NCBI GenBank assembly: GCA_965224755.1
Contig: OZ245061.1
Coordinates: 434,001-498,000 of the forward strand
DNA: 64,000 nt
Reading direction: 5' to 3'
DNA from: Hellea sp965224755
Lineage (GTDB): Bacteria; Pseudomonadota; Alphaproteobacteria; Caulobacterales; Maricaulaceae
Made by a program: the position numbers and the translations under genes
Notes under the pieces: generated by a model
Told to the model about the DNA's origin: nothing
The model's database searches: none
What the model saw: the letters and a program-made list of their open reading frames with translations, nothing else
Shown here: piece after piece, positions 24,801 through 33,170 of the stretch
Position numbering within the stretch: the first letter of the stretch is position 1
Layout of the letters: every line of letters begins with the position of its first letter

Positions 24801-27656
24801 TTTGGTGATTACGATACCGATATCACCGAGGGCCGCCTAACCTCTTATAATCGCCGTCTTTCCGGCCTAAAGGCGGAATATCTTGGCGAGCATATTCAGG
24901 TTTTGGGCTTTGCCGCCGAAACCAATCAGGGCTTTGCCAAAGACGAAATTCCGGCGGACGGCACCAGCGGTACTTATCAGCTCTCTAATCAGCGTATCCT
25001 CGCGCAATCCGAAGAAATCATTGTCGAAACGCGTGACCGGTTCCGGCCCGACATTGTGCTCGAACGCAAGGTCATGGTGCGCTATCTTGATTATACGCTG
25101 GATTATTATACCGGCCAGCTTATTTTCCGCCTGCCCGTTGATGTTTCGGATGTCGATTTTAATCCCAATGTCATTGTCGTTGATTATGAAACCTCCGAAG
25201 ATGCGGAGCGTAATATCACCTTTGGCGGCCGCGTGCAGACGCAGGTGCTGGGCGATAAAGTGCAAATTGGCTCGACCTTTGTCCATGAAGACGGCAGCGC
25301 GCTGACGGGCGGCATAGAGCAAAATATGATTGGCATTGATGTTATCGCGCAAGTCTCAGGCAACACGCAAATCCGCGCCGAATATGCAGTCACAGAGAAT
25401 AAGGGTACCGTCGCTAATGACGGCACCAGCTCTGCGATGTTGGCGGAGATTATTCATACCTCAGAGAATTTCTCCGGCGAGGCCTATTTCCGTGAAGAAG
25501 AAGGCGGTTTTGGCTTGGGGCAGACCAACTCCAACACCAATGAAATTCGCCGCTTCGGAGCGCGGGCCAATTATAAAATCTCTGAATTTGAGGACGAAGA
25601 GACGGGCCGCCGCGGTTCTCGCCGTATCGAGGGTCAGCTCTTTCGTGAGGAGAATCTGACAACAGGTAATGCCCGTAATACCGGCGAAGTTTTACTAACG
25701 CATGAAGGCGAGCGCCTTACCGTAAGCGCGGGGCTGCGGGCCAGCCGGGACGAGCTTGTTGATAGTGATGACCGCCAATCTGTTTTGGCGATAGGCCGGG
25801 CGTCTTTGCGCATTCCTAAATATGACGCCACCATCCAGGTCAGTCATGAACAGCCATTGGGCGGCAAAGATGACGTTAGCGCCTATCCGGGGCGCACGAC
25901 TGTGGGCATTGATAAAAATATTGGCAATAAAGCCACCGTATCTATTCGCCACGAACTCCTCAATGGCGGCAACGGCAAAAGCAATAATACTGTTATCGGT
26001 GTTTCGACGAGCCCTTGGAAAGGGACAACGATCTCTGCTAATTCAGATTTACTGACCAATGATTCAAGCCGCCGCCTCGGCGCGACTATAGGTTTGAACC
26101 AACAGGTTCAGCTTAGCGATAAATGGTCGATCTCGGCTGGTTTGCGCAACCGCAGTATTTTAGACCAACAAGGCGAAATTATCGAAATTGCGCCAGACGC
26201 CGCCGTCTCGCCTCTGGAGGTCAATGAAGATTTCACTTCCGCCTATATCGGCGCAGGCTACCGCACGGATATTATGAGCGGTTCGGCCCGGCTAGAAGCC
26301 CGCCAATCATCTATTGGCGATACATGGACGGCTTCGGCCAGCGTAGCGCGCGAGCTTTCCGAAGAATTATCGCTTGCCGGCTCGGCGCGCGCTTTGTTTA
26401 ACGAGCCAAAAGATGATGTTAATGCGACCAGTCAGTTGGATGTCCGCCTTGGCGCAGCATGGCGTCCGCGCGGTGAAAACACAATTATTTTCGATCGTTT
26501 CGATGTCAGCCATGATAAAAACGTTCGCGGGGAAAGAGAAACCAAGATTGTCAATAATTTGGCCATCAACCAAATGATTTCGGACCGCCTGCAAGCCACC
26601 GCAAATTACGGCGTCAAACATGTCAGCGCGGAAATTGCGGGGCAAAGGTTAAAAAGTTGGAACCATTTGCTCGGCGGAGAGGCCCGTTTTGACGTCACCG
26701 AGCGGATTGATATCGGCCTGCGCGGGTCAATGCTTAAGTCCCCCGGTACCAACACGCTGCAATATAGTTATGGCCCGTCTGTGGGGATTAGTCCGGCCAA
26801 GAATATCTGGCTCAGCGCAGGCTATAATGTCCAAGGCTTTAAAGATGATGATTTTGAAGCCGCTGAATATAGCCGCAAGGGCGTCTATTTACAGATGCGC
26901 ATCAAATTTGACCAAGATACAGCGCGCGGATTACTGCGCCGGATCTCCCCGCGCGATGTTGTCATGCCCGCCCGCGCCCCTGCTATTAAAGCCTTTGCTG
27001 CGCCTGTGCCCGCTCTTTCCGCACAAACTTTGCCGCAAGCGCCGAAGCCGGCCACATATCAGTGCCCTGATAATGTGACATTTGTGGCCGATATTTCGCA
27101 TTGTCCTGTGGTTCTTGAGCCCGCCCCGCCTGTGCCTGTTATGCAGATTTGTAGCGACGGCGTGACAAGCGTGTATGATCTGTCGCAATGCCCGGTATTG
27201 CTGCCTATCTTGGAAATGCGGTCTAATCTGAATATATGCGGCGCGTCCAAAGTCGCAATTTTCAATGTGCCTGCAGGAGCCGATCCCAAGCAGATTAACC
27301 GCCTTGGTACGCTACCGGAATTCGGAAATTCGCACGCCCTGACAGCAGCAGAATTTTTTGAAAAGCTTCAGGCGCGGTATCAAAGCCGCAAAGAAGATAA
27401 GGCCTATTTGGATCACCTTTTCACCTCAATGGGCTATGCAGGCGGATTTACCGAGGCGCGCGCTTATATGTTCTCAGATGATGTCTTGCCAGTCGGCACT
27501 TCGGGTTTACTAGGCTTGGGCGAGGCGCATCACTATGAATATTCTGTGCTCCCGAGCGCAGAACAAGACCGTCAAGCCTTCCGCATTTTAAGCGCCAATG
27601 GCACCGTCGTGCATTTCATGAAAACGTGCGGGAATTATTTCTACGGCTGCGAATAG
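21879..27656 (+). CDS. Giant surface protein with DUF11/SdrD-B-like domains and a predicted outer-membrane beta-barrel
   Basis: A 1,925-residue exported protein starting at a GTG (GGGA upstream), with a signal peptide ending about GALAA (residue 29). Rough order: N-terminal beta domain; a carboxypeptidase-regulatory/SdrD-B-like domain (about 230-320); a DUF11 domain (about 375-490, INYTVTIENRGDVAAPIMLY); an SdrD-B-like domain (about 505-615, GVAGVRLYMETGAYVVSDPD); Ig-like region (about 690-860). A long stretch of alternating amphipathic strands from about 1110 to 1685 then looks like a porin-type barrel. The tail (about 1720-1925) has two C-x4-VT...D-S-x-CPV repeats and a cysteine-containing domain ending CGNYFYGCE. 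It ends the three-gene secreted cluster. The barrel is inferred; the function is unknown. Confidence 0.78.
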   Translation: MAQSFKHNFGAIALAASAWIAGSDGALAAEFGTEVINVATVSYSVGSSTDTVATNQVVFTIRPAATPAVIEFFRHSPAAPSPILRSVNGSDYSASGNLDGPFDAIGNPVTTGGALVDLSGEIPLIPAATYLAGELMFVRVTDMGQNFDSNEIETLVITITADNGDLIVMRLYESEPDSGEFWAYLPSTRLATPRHDPVITASQNTQLTATYVDIFDSTDVTVDTAIVDPLNRVFSSVTGEPVSGATITLIDLNTGQEAVVYGVDGFSAFPSEVISGSEVTDTSGITYEMNTGEFRFPLLEAGRYVVRVDPPEGYRFASVVPPEVLAGLGGGAPSGATQASGSSGFVIIDASYGGDYILDPSGPLRFDIPLDPDSEIVLNKTADRTYGDVGDFINYTVTIENRGDVAAPIMLYDTLPIGFRYVQGTSRLIQGNIDDPDISPDATMLTFPMGTITPGTTLTLDYALEIGPGAPMGDAVNQAVILGRDGDQLSNIARAGIRLREDLIRSRSTIVGRISEKSCDGDEDWARGIERGIGVAGVRLYMETGAYVVSDPDGLFHFEGVTTGTHIVQVDKVTLPQGFELMKCEENTRYAGSMQSKFVDVQGGGIWRANFYLKQTGAREEKVEVEIFNNAKEYLDYDSAWLDAQNSDIEWVYPDISRTPSKPSTNIGIKHGAGQSIKITVNGRSISDMNFAGKDGSVNGGAMISRWRGVDLLEGRNEIIAAVKDKSGTVIKTLRENIYYVKKIARATAMPDRSTLIADGRTVPIVAIRMEDEAGRPVHAGRITTIDVEPPYRLYDETGQNRLLDQTQELLAPLSARQDFSIGPDGILKVKLQPTLRTGKVTVIATLDNGRKVPIYMYMEPEKRDWILVGLAEGSIGYDKISGNAIALGETEGEDVIKDGRVAFFAKGLIKGNWLMTLSVDTDKRRGDRDGDFLGEIDPNAYYTLYGDRSYQQFEGVSRYPVFVKLEKRQAYAMFGDYDTDITEGRLTSYNRRLSGLKAEYLGEHIQVLGFAAETNQGFAKDEIPADGTSGTYQLSNQRILAQSEEIIVETRDRFRPDIVLERKVMVRYLDYTLDYYTGQLIFRLPVDVSDVDFNPNVIVVDYETSEDAERNITFGGRVQTQVLGDKVQIGSTFVHEDGSALTGGIEQNMIGIDVIAQVSGNTQIRAEYAVTENKGTVANDGTSSAMLAEIIHTSENFSGEAYFREEEGGFGLGQTNSNTNEIRRFGARANYKISEFEDEETGRRGSRRIEGQLFREENLTTGNARNTGEVLLTHEGERLTVSAGLRASRDELVDSDDRQSVLAIGRASLRIPKYDATIQVSHEQPLGGKDDVSAYPGRTTVGIDKNIGNKATVSIRHELLNGGNGKSNNTVIGVSTSPWKGTTISANSDLLTNDSSRRLGATIGLNQQVQLSDKWSISAGLRNRSILDQQGEIIEIAPDAAVSPLEVNEDFTSAYIGAGYRTDIMSGSARLEARQSSIGDTWTASASVARELSEELSLAGSARALFNEPKDDVNATSQLDVRLGAAWRPRGENTIIFDRFDVSHDKNVRGERETKIVNNLAINQMISDRLQATANYGVKHVSAEIAGQRLKSWNHLLGGEARFDVTERIDIGLRGSMLKSPGTNTLQYSYGPSVGISPAKNIWLSAGYNVQGFKDDDFEAAEYSRKGVYLQMRIKFDQDTARGLLRRISPRDVVMPARAPAIKAFAAPVPALSAQTLPQAPKPATYQCPDNVTFVADISHCPVVLEPAPPVPVMQICSDGVTSVYDLSQCPVLLPILEMRSNLNICGASKVAIFNVPAGADPKQINRLGTLPEFGNSHALTAAEFFEKLQARYQSRKEDKAYLDHLFTSMGYAGGFTEARAYMFSDDVLPVGTSGLLGLGEAHHYEYSVLPSAEQDRQAFRILSANGTVVHFMKTCGNYFYGCE

Positions 27657-27725
27657 CCACTTCTCAATATCATTGTCGCCGCATCACTTTGGCGTGCATC
27701 TCATTACATATTTAGATATCCGCAT

Positions 27726-30509
27726 TTAAGCGGATTGCAGCTGCTCTGCTTCGTCGTCCTCATGGCCCGTCTGTTCGAGGCGGCGCAGAAAGCGAATAGC
27801 GTCTGTCAGCTTTTTGGACATGACAGGCTTGGTCAGGAAAATATCAGCTCCGGCCGCCATGCATTCGGCGTTGTTTTCTGCCGCCACGTCAGCGGTAAGC
27901 GCGATAATCGGGACATGTTGATTGGCGCCTTGTTGGCTGCGGATGGCGCGCATGGCCTCAATGCCGTCCATAGCGGGCATGCGGATATCCATCAGGATAA
28001 TATCAACGGCTTGCGCCCCGAGAATAGCAAGGGCTTCAAGCCCGTTAGCGGCGCAGAGCATCTCGCAGCCTTCAGGCTCGAGGAAGAGTTTAATCACCTC
28101 TTGATTGGAGGGCATGTCCTCGACGATTAAAACTTTTAATCCGCGCAGGGTATCATAAGCGATAGTGGGTTTTGTCGGCGGCGTTGAGGCCGAGTTTTCC
28201 ATAACGGGGACATTAATATCTATGGTTTGGTGAGGCATTAGCTCAGGGGCCGGCGCTGCCTCTGTTTGAATACCGTCAGTATCTTGCGCCCGTCTCAGAG
28301 ATTTTTCGTCTCGCGCCGGCATCTCGTCGCTGCTTTGCTGCAAAAGCTCTTCGATCTCGTCCATAACAAGGCTGTCTTCGCTGCGTTTGCCTTGTGCTGT
28401 CAGGGTGAAAATAGAGCCGCGATCTTTCTTGGAGTCCAGCGTCACGTCGCCGTCCATCATCCGCGCAATAGAGCGCGTGATGGCAAGGCCGAGGCCCGAG
28501 CCGCCAAATTTACGGGTCATGGAGCTATCCGCTTGCAGGAAGGGTTTAAACAATTTGGCCTGAACCTCTTGGCTCATGCCGTGGCCGGTATCGGCGAGAA
28601 CGGCGGTGATGCCCATTGTCTGCGCGCCTTCAATGGGGGCGGCAGTAATATGTAAATGGATGCGGCCCTCATCGGTGAATTTTACGGCATTGGAGAGCAG
28701 GTTTTTCAAACATTGCTGGAAGCGCTGACCATCCAATTCGAGAGTTTCAGAGAGCATTGGATCCACAAATGTGGTAAAAATGATGCCTTTTTTCTCGATG
28801 ATTGGCCGCCAGTCTTGGTCCAGCTCATTGACGATACGGCCAATATCGGTCGGCTCCGGATAGAGTGTCAGCTTACCGGATTCGATGGTTGACATATCGA
28901 CGATACTCTCAACCACCTCGCAGAGCAAATTACCAGATTCGAGAATGATGCTGGTTTTTTTACGAACATCCTCCGTCGGGCCTTGGGTCGAGAGCAGATC
29001 GGCAATGCCGATAATGCCGTTAAGCGGCGTGCGCAGCTCATGGCTGATCATGCCTAGAAATTCGGATTTCATTTTATCGGCGGATTGCGCCTCTTCGGTC
29101 TTGATCGCCAGTTCTTTGGAAATTTTGTAGCGGTAGCGGGCAAAGGCGACGGCGCAGATAGCGGCAATTCCCAGAAAACCGGCGAGCGCCATAAGAAGCT
29201 GATTGATGCGCTGTTGTTGTTCCAGCTTAGCCTGTTTTAAGTCGGCCTCGCGGATAAGCGCATTTTCGCGCTCTTCCTGCCGCCCTTTGGAGTTTTCCAG
29301 ATTAGCGAGAAGCTTGGCGGTGCTGTTATTATTGGAGGTGAGAATACGCTGCACAATAATCGTGAAGCGCTGCTGCATTTTGATATAGGCCGTCGCCATA
29401 TCGCCCTTAGCCCGGGCCAGAAGAGCTTCGGCCATAAGCTCGCGGCTTTGAAGGTTGTTACTGTTGAGGCTAATCTCAGATTTGAAATTTTCATAGGCGA
29501 TCATGGCTTTTTCAGCCTCTTCGATGCGCCTTAACCCAGCGAGAGCCACTGTGCGATTAATAAGCAAATTCGCCCGAACCGTTTTATGGTCAACTTTGTT
29601 GATAATGCCGTCTATAGCTTTTAGTGCGCCACCGTAATCTGATTTATCATTAAGCGTTTGGGCCAAGCGTAATTGAGACAGTCCCTGCAGGCCTGTCGTG
29701 TTTTCACCTTCGAGGGCGACGAGTATTTCCGCAAGCTGGCTAGTGGTTTCAAAATCCCGCCATTTTCCGAAAGAATAGATCAGGTTGTTTATCAGGCTGA
29801 TTCCGTCAACATCATAGCCTTTTTCTATGCGTCGGTTAATGAGATCTTCAGTGGCCGCCACAGCAAGCTTGGGGTTATTCAAAAGATTGTGGAGATAAGC
29901 GATAAGGTCTAATGATTCGATGACGGCTTCATCAACATATTCTGATTGTTCATTTGGTATTTCATTTAAGGCCTCAAGTGCATTTGATAAAGCCGTGTTG
30001 AGGTCAAGTTTGAAAGATTCCACCGTAGCCAAAAACACTTTGGCACGATGAGCGATAACCCAATCTTCATTTTCTAGAAAAGGAATAAGTTTAGTCTGAA
30101 ATATATGGAAATCCGTGAATTGGCCGCCCGTATCGCTATGTTTAAGATATAAAACATAAAGGGAGGATAAATCAATGTCGCGTTGAATATTTCTCCGTTT
30201 TGCTTCATTAGCATAAGCTTTAACTAATACAGATTGATCAAGCTGATTACGAAGGCTGAGGGCATCCATGGCGACGCGGCGTAGATAATCAATCCTTTTA
30301 TCTTCAGGAAGGCCCGCCAATGTGTCTTTGTAATCCATTTCTGTCAGTGCGGCGACCAAAGTATCCGACTGAATACGCTGGGCCAATTTGACAGCATTTT
30401 CGCTTATCTCAGCTGTAATGCCCGAATCATTGGCATGGCTGACCGTGCCTGTAAGCAGAGCCGTGCCGATCATAAGGCTTGATAGAAATTTTATCTTTAT
30501 GGTTTTCAT
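27726..30509 (-). CDS. Hybrid sensor histidine kinase with a large extracytoplasmic TPR-like sensor and receiver domain
   Basis: A 927-residue protein with a signal peptide (ends about VSHA, residue 26) and a helical, TPR-like periplasmic region of about 400 residues. A membrane helix (about 438-458) and a short coiled coil follow. HisKA has its phospho-acceptor His in MISHELRTPLNGIIGI (about residue 488), HATPase motifs are NLLSNAVKFT, DTGHGMSQE and GGSGLGLAIT, and a C-terminal receiver has its Asp in ILMDIRMPAMDG (about residue 840). All catalytic motifs are intact. No partner regulator is adjacent. It lies directly downstream, on the same strand, of a small double-glycine peptide and its exporter, but behind a terminator. 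Confidence 0.92.
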   Translation of the reverse strand: MKTIKIKFLSSLMIGTALLTGTVSHANDSGITAEISENAVKLAQRIQSDTLVAALTEMDYKDTLAGLPEDKRIDYLRRVAMDALSLRNQLDQSVLVKAYANEAKRRNIQRDIDLSSLYVLYLKHSDTGGQFTDFHIFQTKLIPFLENEDWVIAHRAKVFLATVESFKLDLNTALSNALEALNEIPNEQSEYVDEAVIESLDLIAYLHNLLNNPKLAVAATEDLINRRIEKGYDVDGISLINNLIYSFGKWRDFETTSQLAEILVALEGENTTGLQGLSQLRLAQTLNDKSDYGGALKAIDGIINKVDHKTVRANLLINRTVALAGLRRIEEAEKAMIAYENFKSEISLNSNNLQSRELMAEALLARAKGDMATAYIKMQQRFTIIVQRILTSNNNSTAKLLANLENSKGRQEERENALIREADLKQAKLEQQQRINQLLMALAGFLGIAAICAVAFARYRYKISKELAIKTEEAQSADKMKSEFLGMISHELRTPLNGIIGIADLLSTQGPTEDVRKKTSIILESGNLLCEVVESIVDMSTIESGKLTLYPEPTDIGRIVNELDQDWRPIIEKKGIIFTTFVDPMLSETLELDGQRFQQCLKNLLSNAVKFTDEGRIHLHITAAPIEGAQTMGITAVLADTGHGMSQEVQAKLFKPFLQADSSMTRKFGGSGLGLAITRSIARMMDGDVTLDSKKDRGSIFTLTAQGKRSEDSLVMDEIEELLQQSSDEMPARDEKSLRRAQDTDGIQTEAAPAPELMPHQTIDINVPVMENSASTPPTKPTIAYDTLRGLKVLIVEDMPSNQEVIKLFLEPEGCEMLCAANGLEALAILGAQAVDIILMDIRMPAMDGIEAMRAIRSQQGANQHVPIIALTADVAAENNAECMAAGADIFLTKPVMSKKLTDAIRFLRRLEQTGHEDDEAEQLQSA

Positions 30510-30576
30510 ATCACTTGGCAGGTAATTTTCCTGAAAAGTGACATGTAAAGCTTAACATTGTGTGGGGTTTACCCAC

Positions 30577-30600
30577 AAAAAAACCCGCTTAAGCGGGTTC
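30577..30600 (-). terminator. Rho-independent terminator after the double-glycine peptide gene
   Basis: The perfect palindrome AACCCGCTTAAGCGGGTT (30582-30599) is followed on the minus strand by seven T (30583-30577). It lies 37 bases after the stop of the peptide gene and ends that transcript before the histidine kinase gene. Confidence 0.85.
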
Positions 30601-30636
30601 CCACATCTCTAAACTCCGCCTTGAAGACGGAAGGGT

Positions 30637-30705
30637 TTAGAAATCAACGACAATAGGGCGTCCGCCCGTTACGACTTCGATTTCTTCAAGAGTTAGTTCA
30701 CGCAT
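30637..30705 (-). CDS. Very small double-glycine leader peptide (putative exported signal or bacteriocin-like peptide)
   Basis: A 22-codon gene. The leader MRELTLEEIEVVTGG has the classic form of substrates of C39-peptidase exporters: acidic and hydrophobic residues in a short helix ending in GG. Cleavage after GG would release only seven residues, RPIVVDF. An in-frame ATG at 30714 would add MFN, but AGGG lies about nine bases before the ATG at 30705. It is 145 bases downstream of a C39 ABC exporter on the same strand and is followed directly by a terminator. The leader match and context are strong. The activity of the product is unknown; with so small a core, signalling seems as likely as killing. 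Confidence 0.72.
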   Translation of the reverse strand: MRELTLEEIEVVTGGRPIVVDF

Positions 30706-30730
30706 ATTGAACATCCCTGTTTTTGTTATT

Positions 30731-30750
30731 AGATAGCGTGGGTGCTATCT
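30731..30750 (-). repeat. Small hairpin upstream of the double-glycine peptide
   Basis: AGATAGC (30731-30737) and GCTATCT (30744-30750) form a 7-bp stem with a six-base loop, 26 bases before the longer peptide start and 45 before the preferred one. No T-run follows, so it is not a terminator; it could protect a processed peptide message or be an operator. The surrounding 145-base gap is AT-rich and may hold a separate promoter for the peptide. Confidence 0.45.
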
Positions 30751-30850
30751 CCACTACTAAACCGAGTTAAAGTTTTGAAATCAAGAGGTTTTTCTCAAAA
30801 AGAGACAAGTTATGGTTAATTTTCTCTCAAAAGTGAAGGTTTTTAGCCCA

Positions 30851-32929
30851 TTAGAGGGTAATGACAGCGTCTGAAGCGTCAATAAAGGCCGGGCGGTGGG
30901 CGATGATGAGGCGCGTAATCGGCATATCTTTGATGATTCCGACGATGATTTTCTCGGTTTTGGCATCTAAATTGGCTGTGCCTTCGTCTAAAAACAGCAC
31001 TTTCGGGTCGTGGTAAAGGGCGCGCGCGAGCAAGACGCGCTGTTTTTGACCGCCCGATAGGATAGATCCCATATCCCCCACCATGGAGGCATAGGTCATC
31101 GGGATGGCATTGATCTCTTCGTGGATGCGCGCCATCTGCGCCGCGCGGGCCACGCGCTCCATGTCCATCTCGGGATCAAAGAAACTTATATTATCGGCGA
31201 TGGTGCCTGAGAGCAGCTTATCGTCCTGCATGACCACGCCAATATGAGTGCGCCAATTACGAATGCCGATTTCGGAAAGCGGCCGCCCGTCAATCAGCAC
31301 GCGGCCTTTGGTCGGCGGGTAAAGCCCGAGGATGAGCTTCATCAGGGTTGTCTTACCGCCGCCCGATAGACCCGTCAGTGTTGTCATTGACCCGGCCTCA
31401 ATGGTTAGGGAAAAATCCTCGATAATCCACGGGTCCGTCGCGGAATAGCGAAAGGAGATATTCTCAAGTTCGATCTTGCCTTTGATTTTCTTAGGTATCT
31501 CCATCAACGCTGCGCTGGCCTCATCCAGTTTTTCATCCTCGGAAAAGATAATATCGGAGAGCCTGTCCAGATGTAGCGAGAGTAGGCGAAACTCGATACC
31601 TTTCTGGAGGAGCTGCGTGACGCTATCAGTGAAGTATTGGCGGTAAGCGAGAAAGGCAATAAGCATGCCGAGCGAGAACACCCTTCCGTCTTGGGGCCCA
31701 TCCATCATCATCTTGGCCGCTGCCCAGACGACAATGACAATCTGCAATCCTGTCAAAAAGGTCTCGGCGAATTTCTGCCAGATAGTATATTTGCCATATT
31801 CGACATTGGCATTGATGAAGTCGGTATAGAGGTTGCGCCACGCCGCTTCGCGCTGGGCCTCGCGCCCGAATAATTTGACCGTGGTGCTGGCGCGGATGCT
31901 CTCAATGACATGGGTGTTTTCAATCGCCTTGCTGAAAATCGCTTCTTCCTGTGTGCGCCTCAAATGCGGATATATGAGGAGCGTGATGATGACGAGGCCC
32001 ATGACGCTGACCAGAACGATAGTCCCAAGCAGCGGCGAATAGAGATAGAGAATGACCAGCATTAGCGCCGCCATCACCCCGTCAATCAGAACCGAGACAA
32101 GGGATTGCGTCAGCGCTTCCTGTATCGGTTTTGTGCTGCTCATGCGCGAAATGATATCACCGACATGGCGTTTCTCGAAATAGCTTGTTGGCAATCGGAT
32201 AAGATGGCGAAAGACATTGCCGACCATTTGCAGGCTCATCTGGTTACCATAAATCAGGATGGCCCAACTGCGCACGGCTTCGGATATCGCGCGCAAAATA
32301 GCCAGCCCGCCAAAGCCCAGCGCTAAGGCCATGAGCAATCCGTAATCCCCGCGCGGCAAAGCGCCGTCGACAACAAGCTGCAAGTAAAACGGCGCGGTTA
32401 GGACAGCAATCTGCAAAATAATCGACAGTGTCAGGGTCTGGAATATGGCGCGTTTAAGCCCGACCAGCCGAGACCAGAGCAGGCTCAGATGCGGGCGCAA
32501 CCGCGCCTCAATCGGCGAAAACCCTGCTGTCGGGGTTAGCTCCAGCGCAATCCCGGTAAAGTGATCCGAGACTTTGGAGAGGGTCATGGAGCGCAGACCA
32601 AGACCGGGGTCAATGATCTGCACAGTGTCGCCCTTAACGGATTTCAGCACGACATAGTGATTAAGGTCCCAATGCAGGATGGCCGGCATTTGCAATTTGG
32701 AGAGCTGATCGAGGTCAACTTTGAGCGGACGGCTGGCCAGTTGCAAGCCGCCGGCAACGGCCATGACGGATTTCAGCGACGCGCCCGTCATAGAGACTAG
32801 GTGCTTCTTACGCAGCACGTTCAAATCAATATCATGGCCGTGATAGCGCCCGATCATGGCAAGGCAGGCCAGCCCGCATTCGGTCAGCTCGGTTTGCAAA
32901 ATAACCGGCAGGGTTTTGCGGCTAAACAT
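30851..32929 (-). CDS. Peptidase C39-domain ABC exporter (bacteriocin/peptide processing and export)
   Basis: A 692-residue CvaB/LagD-type exporter that cleaves double-glycine leaders and exports the cargo across the inner membrane. The C39 domain is intact: Gln12, Cys18 (TECGLACLAMI), His91 (LNHYVVL) and Asp107 (IIDPG). Six membrane helices follow (about 165-440). The ATPase has Walker A GLSGGGKTTLMKL, signature LSGGQKQRVLLARAL, Walker B VLFLDEGTANLD and the H-loop IIAHRP. It overlaps the adaptor remnant by one base (TAATG). Its obvious substrate is the small GG peptide 145 bases downstream. Confidence 0.94.
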   Translation of the reverse strand: MFSRKTLPVILQTELTECGLACLAMIGRYHGHDIDLNVLRKKHLVSMTGASLKSVMAVAGGLQLASRPLKVDLDQLSKLQMPAILHWDLNHYVVLKSVKGDTVQIIDPGLGLRSMTLSKVSDHFTGIALELTPTAGFSPIEARLRPHLSLLWSRLVGLKRAIFQTLTLSIILQIAVLTAPFYLQLVVDGALPRGDYGLLMALALGFGGLAILRAISEAVRSWAILIYGNQMSLQMVGNVFRHLIRLPTSYFEKRHVGDIISRMSSTKPIQEALTQSLVSVLIDGVMAALMLVILYLYSPLLGTIVLVSVMGLVIITLLIYPHLRRTQEEAIFSKAIENTHVIESIRASTTVKLFGREAQREAAWRNLYTDFINANVEYGKYTIWQKFAETFLTGLQIVIVVWAAAKMMMDGPQDGRVFSLGMLIAFLAYRQYFTDSVTQLLQKGIEFRLLSLHLDRLSDIIFSEDEKLDEASAALMEIPKKIKGKIELENISFRYSATDPWIIEDFSLTIEAGSMTTLTGLSGGGKTTLMKLILGLYPPTKGRVLIDGRPLSEIGIRNWRTHIGVVMQDDKLLSGTIADNISFFDPEMDMERVARAAQMARIHEEINAIPMTYASMVGDMGSILSGGQKQRVLLARALYHDPKVLFLDEGTANLDAKTEKIIVGIIKDMPITRLIIAHRPAFIDASDAVITL

Positions 32930-33141
32930 TACGCCCTACCCTGCGAGAGGAGCCAATCGAGCAAGCGCAGAGGACCTGTATCTGTTTCGACATGAATAAA
33001 GAACAGCCCGCCAATCAGCAGCGCCATAACGGCGATCAACAGGGCCGTCACCACCCAAGAGGCAATAGAGCCGCGCAACACGACCTCGCCAAAGAGCGCG
33101 CGCGAGCGGTGCTCCAAAGCTTCTTTACGAAATAAACTCAT
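32929..33141 (-). CDS. Truncated HlyD-family adaptor: membrane anchor only
   Basis: A 70-residue protein. The N-terminus MSLFRKEALEHRSRALFGEV and the helix at about 28-49 are the cytoplasmic tail and anchor of HlyD/CvaA-type adaptors that partner C39 exporters (typically LFR.EALE.....GE..L). Normal adaptors are about 400 residues; here the coiled-coil, lipoyl and barrel parts are absent. The last residues, LRLLDWLLSQGRA, resemble the C-terminal tail of such adaptors, as if an internal in-frame deletion joined the two ends. I chose the ATG at 33141 because GGAGGGG lies seven bases upstream; the longer frame reads into a repeat. TAATG couples it to the exporter. It may be a relic kept for translational coupling or a working mini-adaptor. 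Confidence 0.7.
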   Translation of the reverse strand: MSLFRKEALEHRSRALFGEVVLRGSIASWVVTALLIAVMALLIGGLFFIHVETDTGPLRLLDWLLSQGRA

Positions 33142-33170
33142 GGGACCCCTCCATCCGCTCTGCCCGGCGC

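Noticed and set aside
27718..27735. ATCCGC/GCGGAT hairpin at the end of the histidine kinase gene
   Set aside because: Only six base pairs, overlaps the stop codon and lacks a T-run, so it cannot be supported as a terminator.
30731..30750. Hairpin read as a terminator for the C39 exporter
   Set aside because: A 7-bp stem without a T-run on either strand; the clear terminator is at 30577-30600 after the peptide gene.
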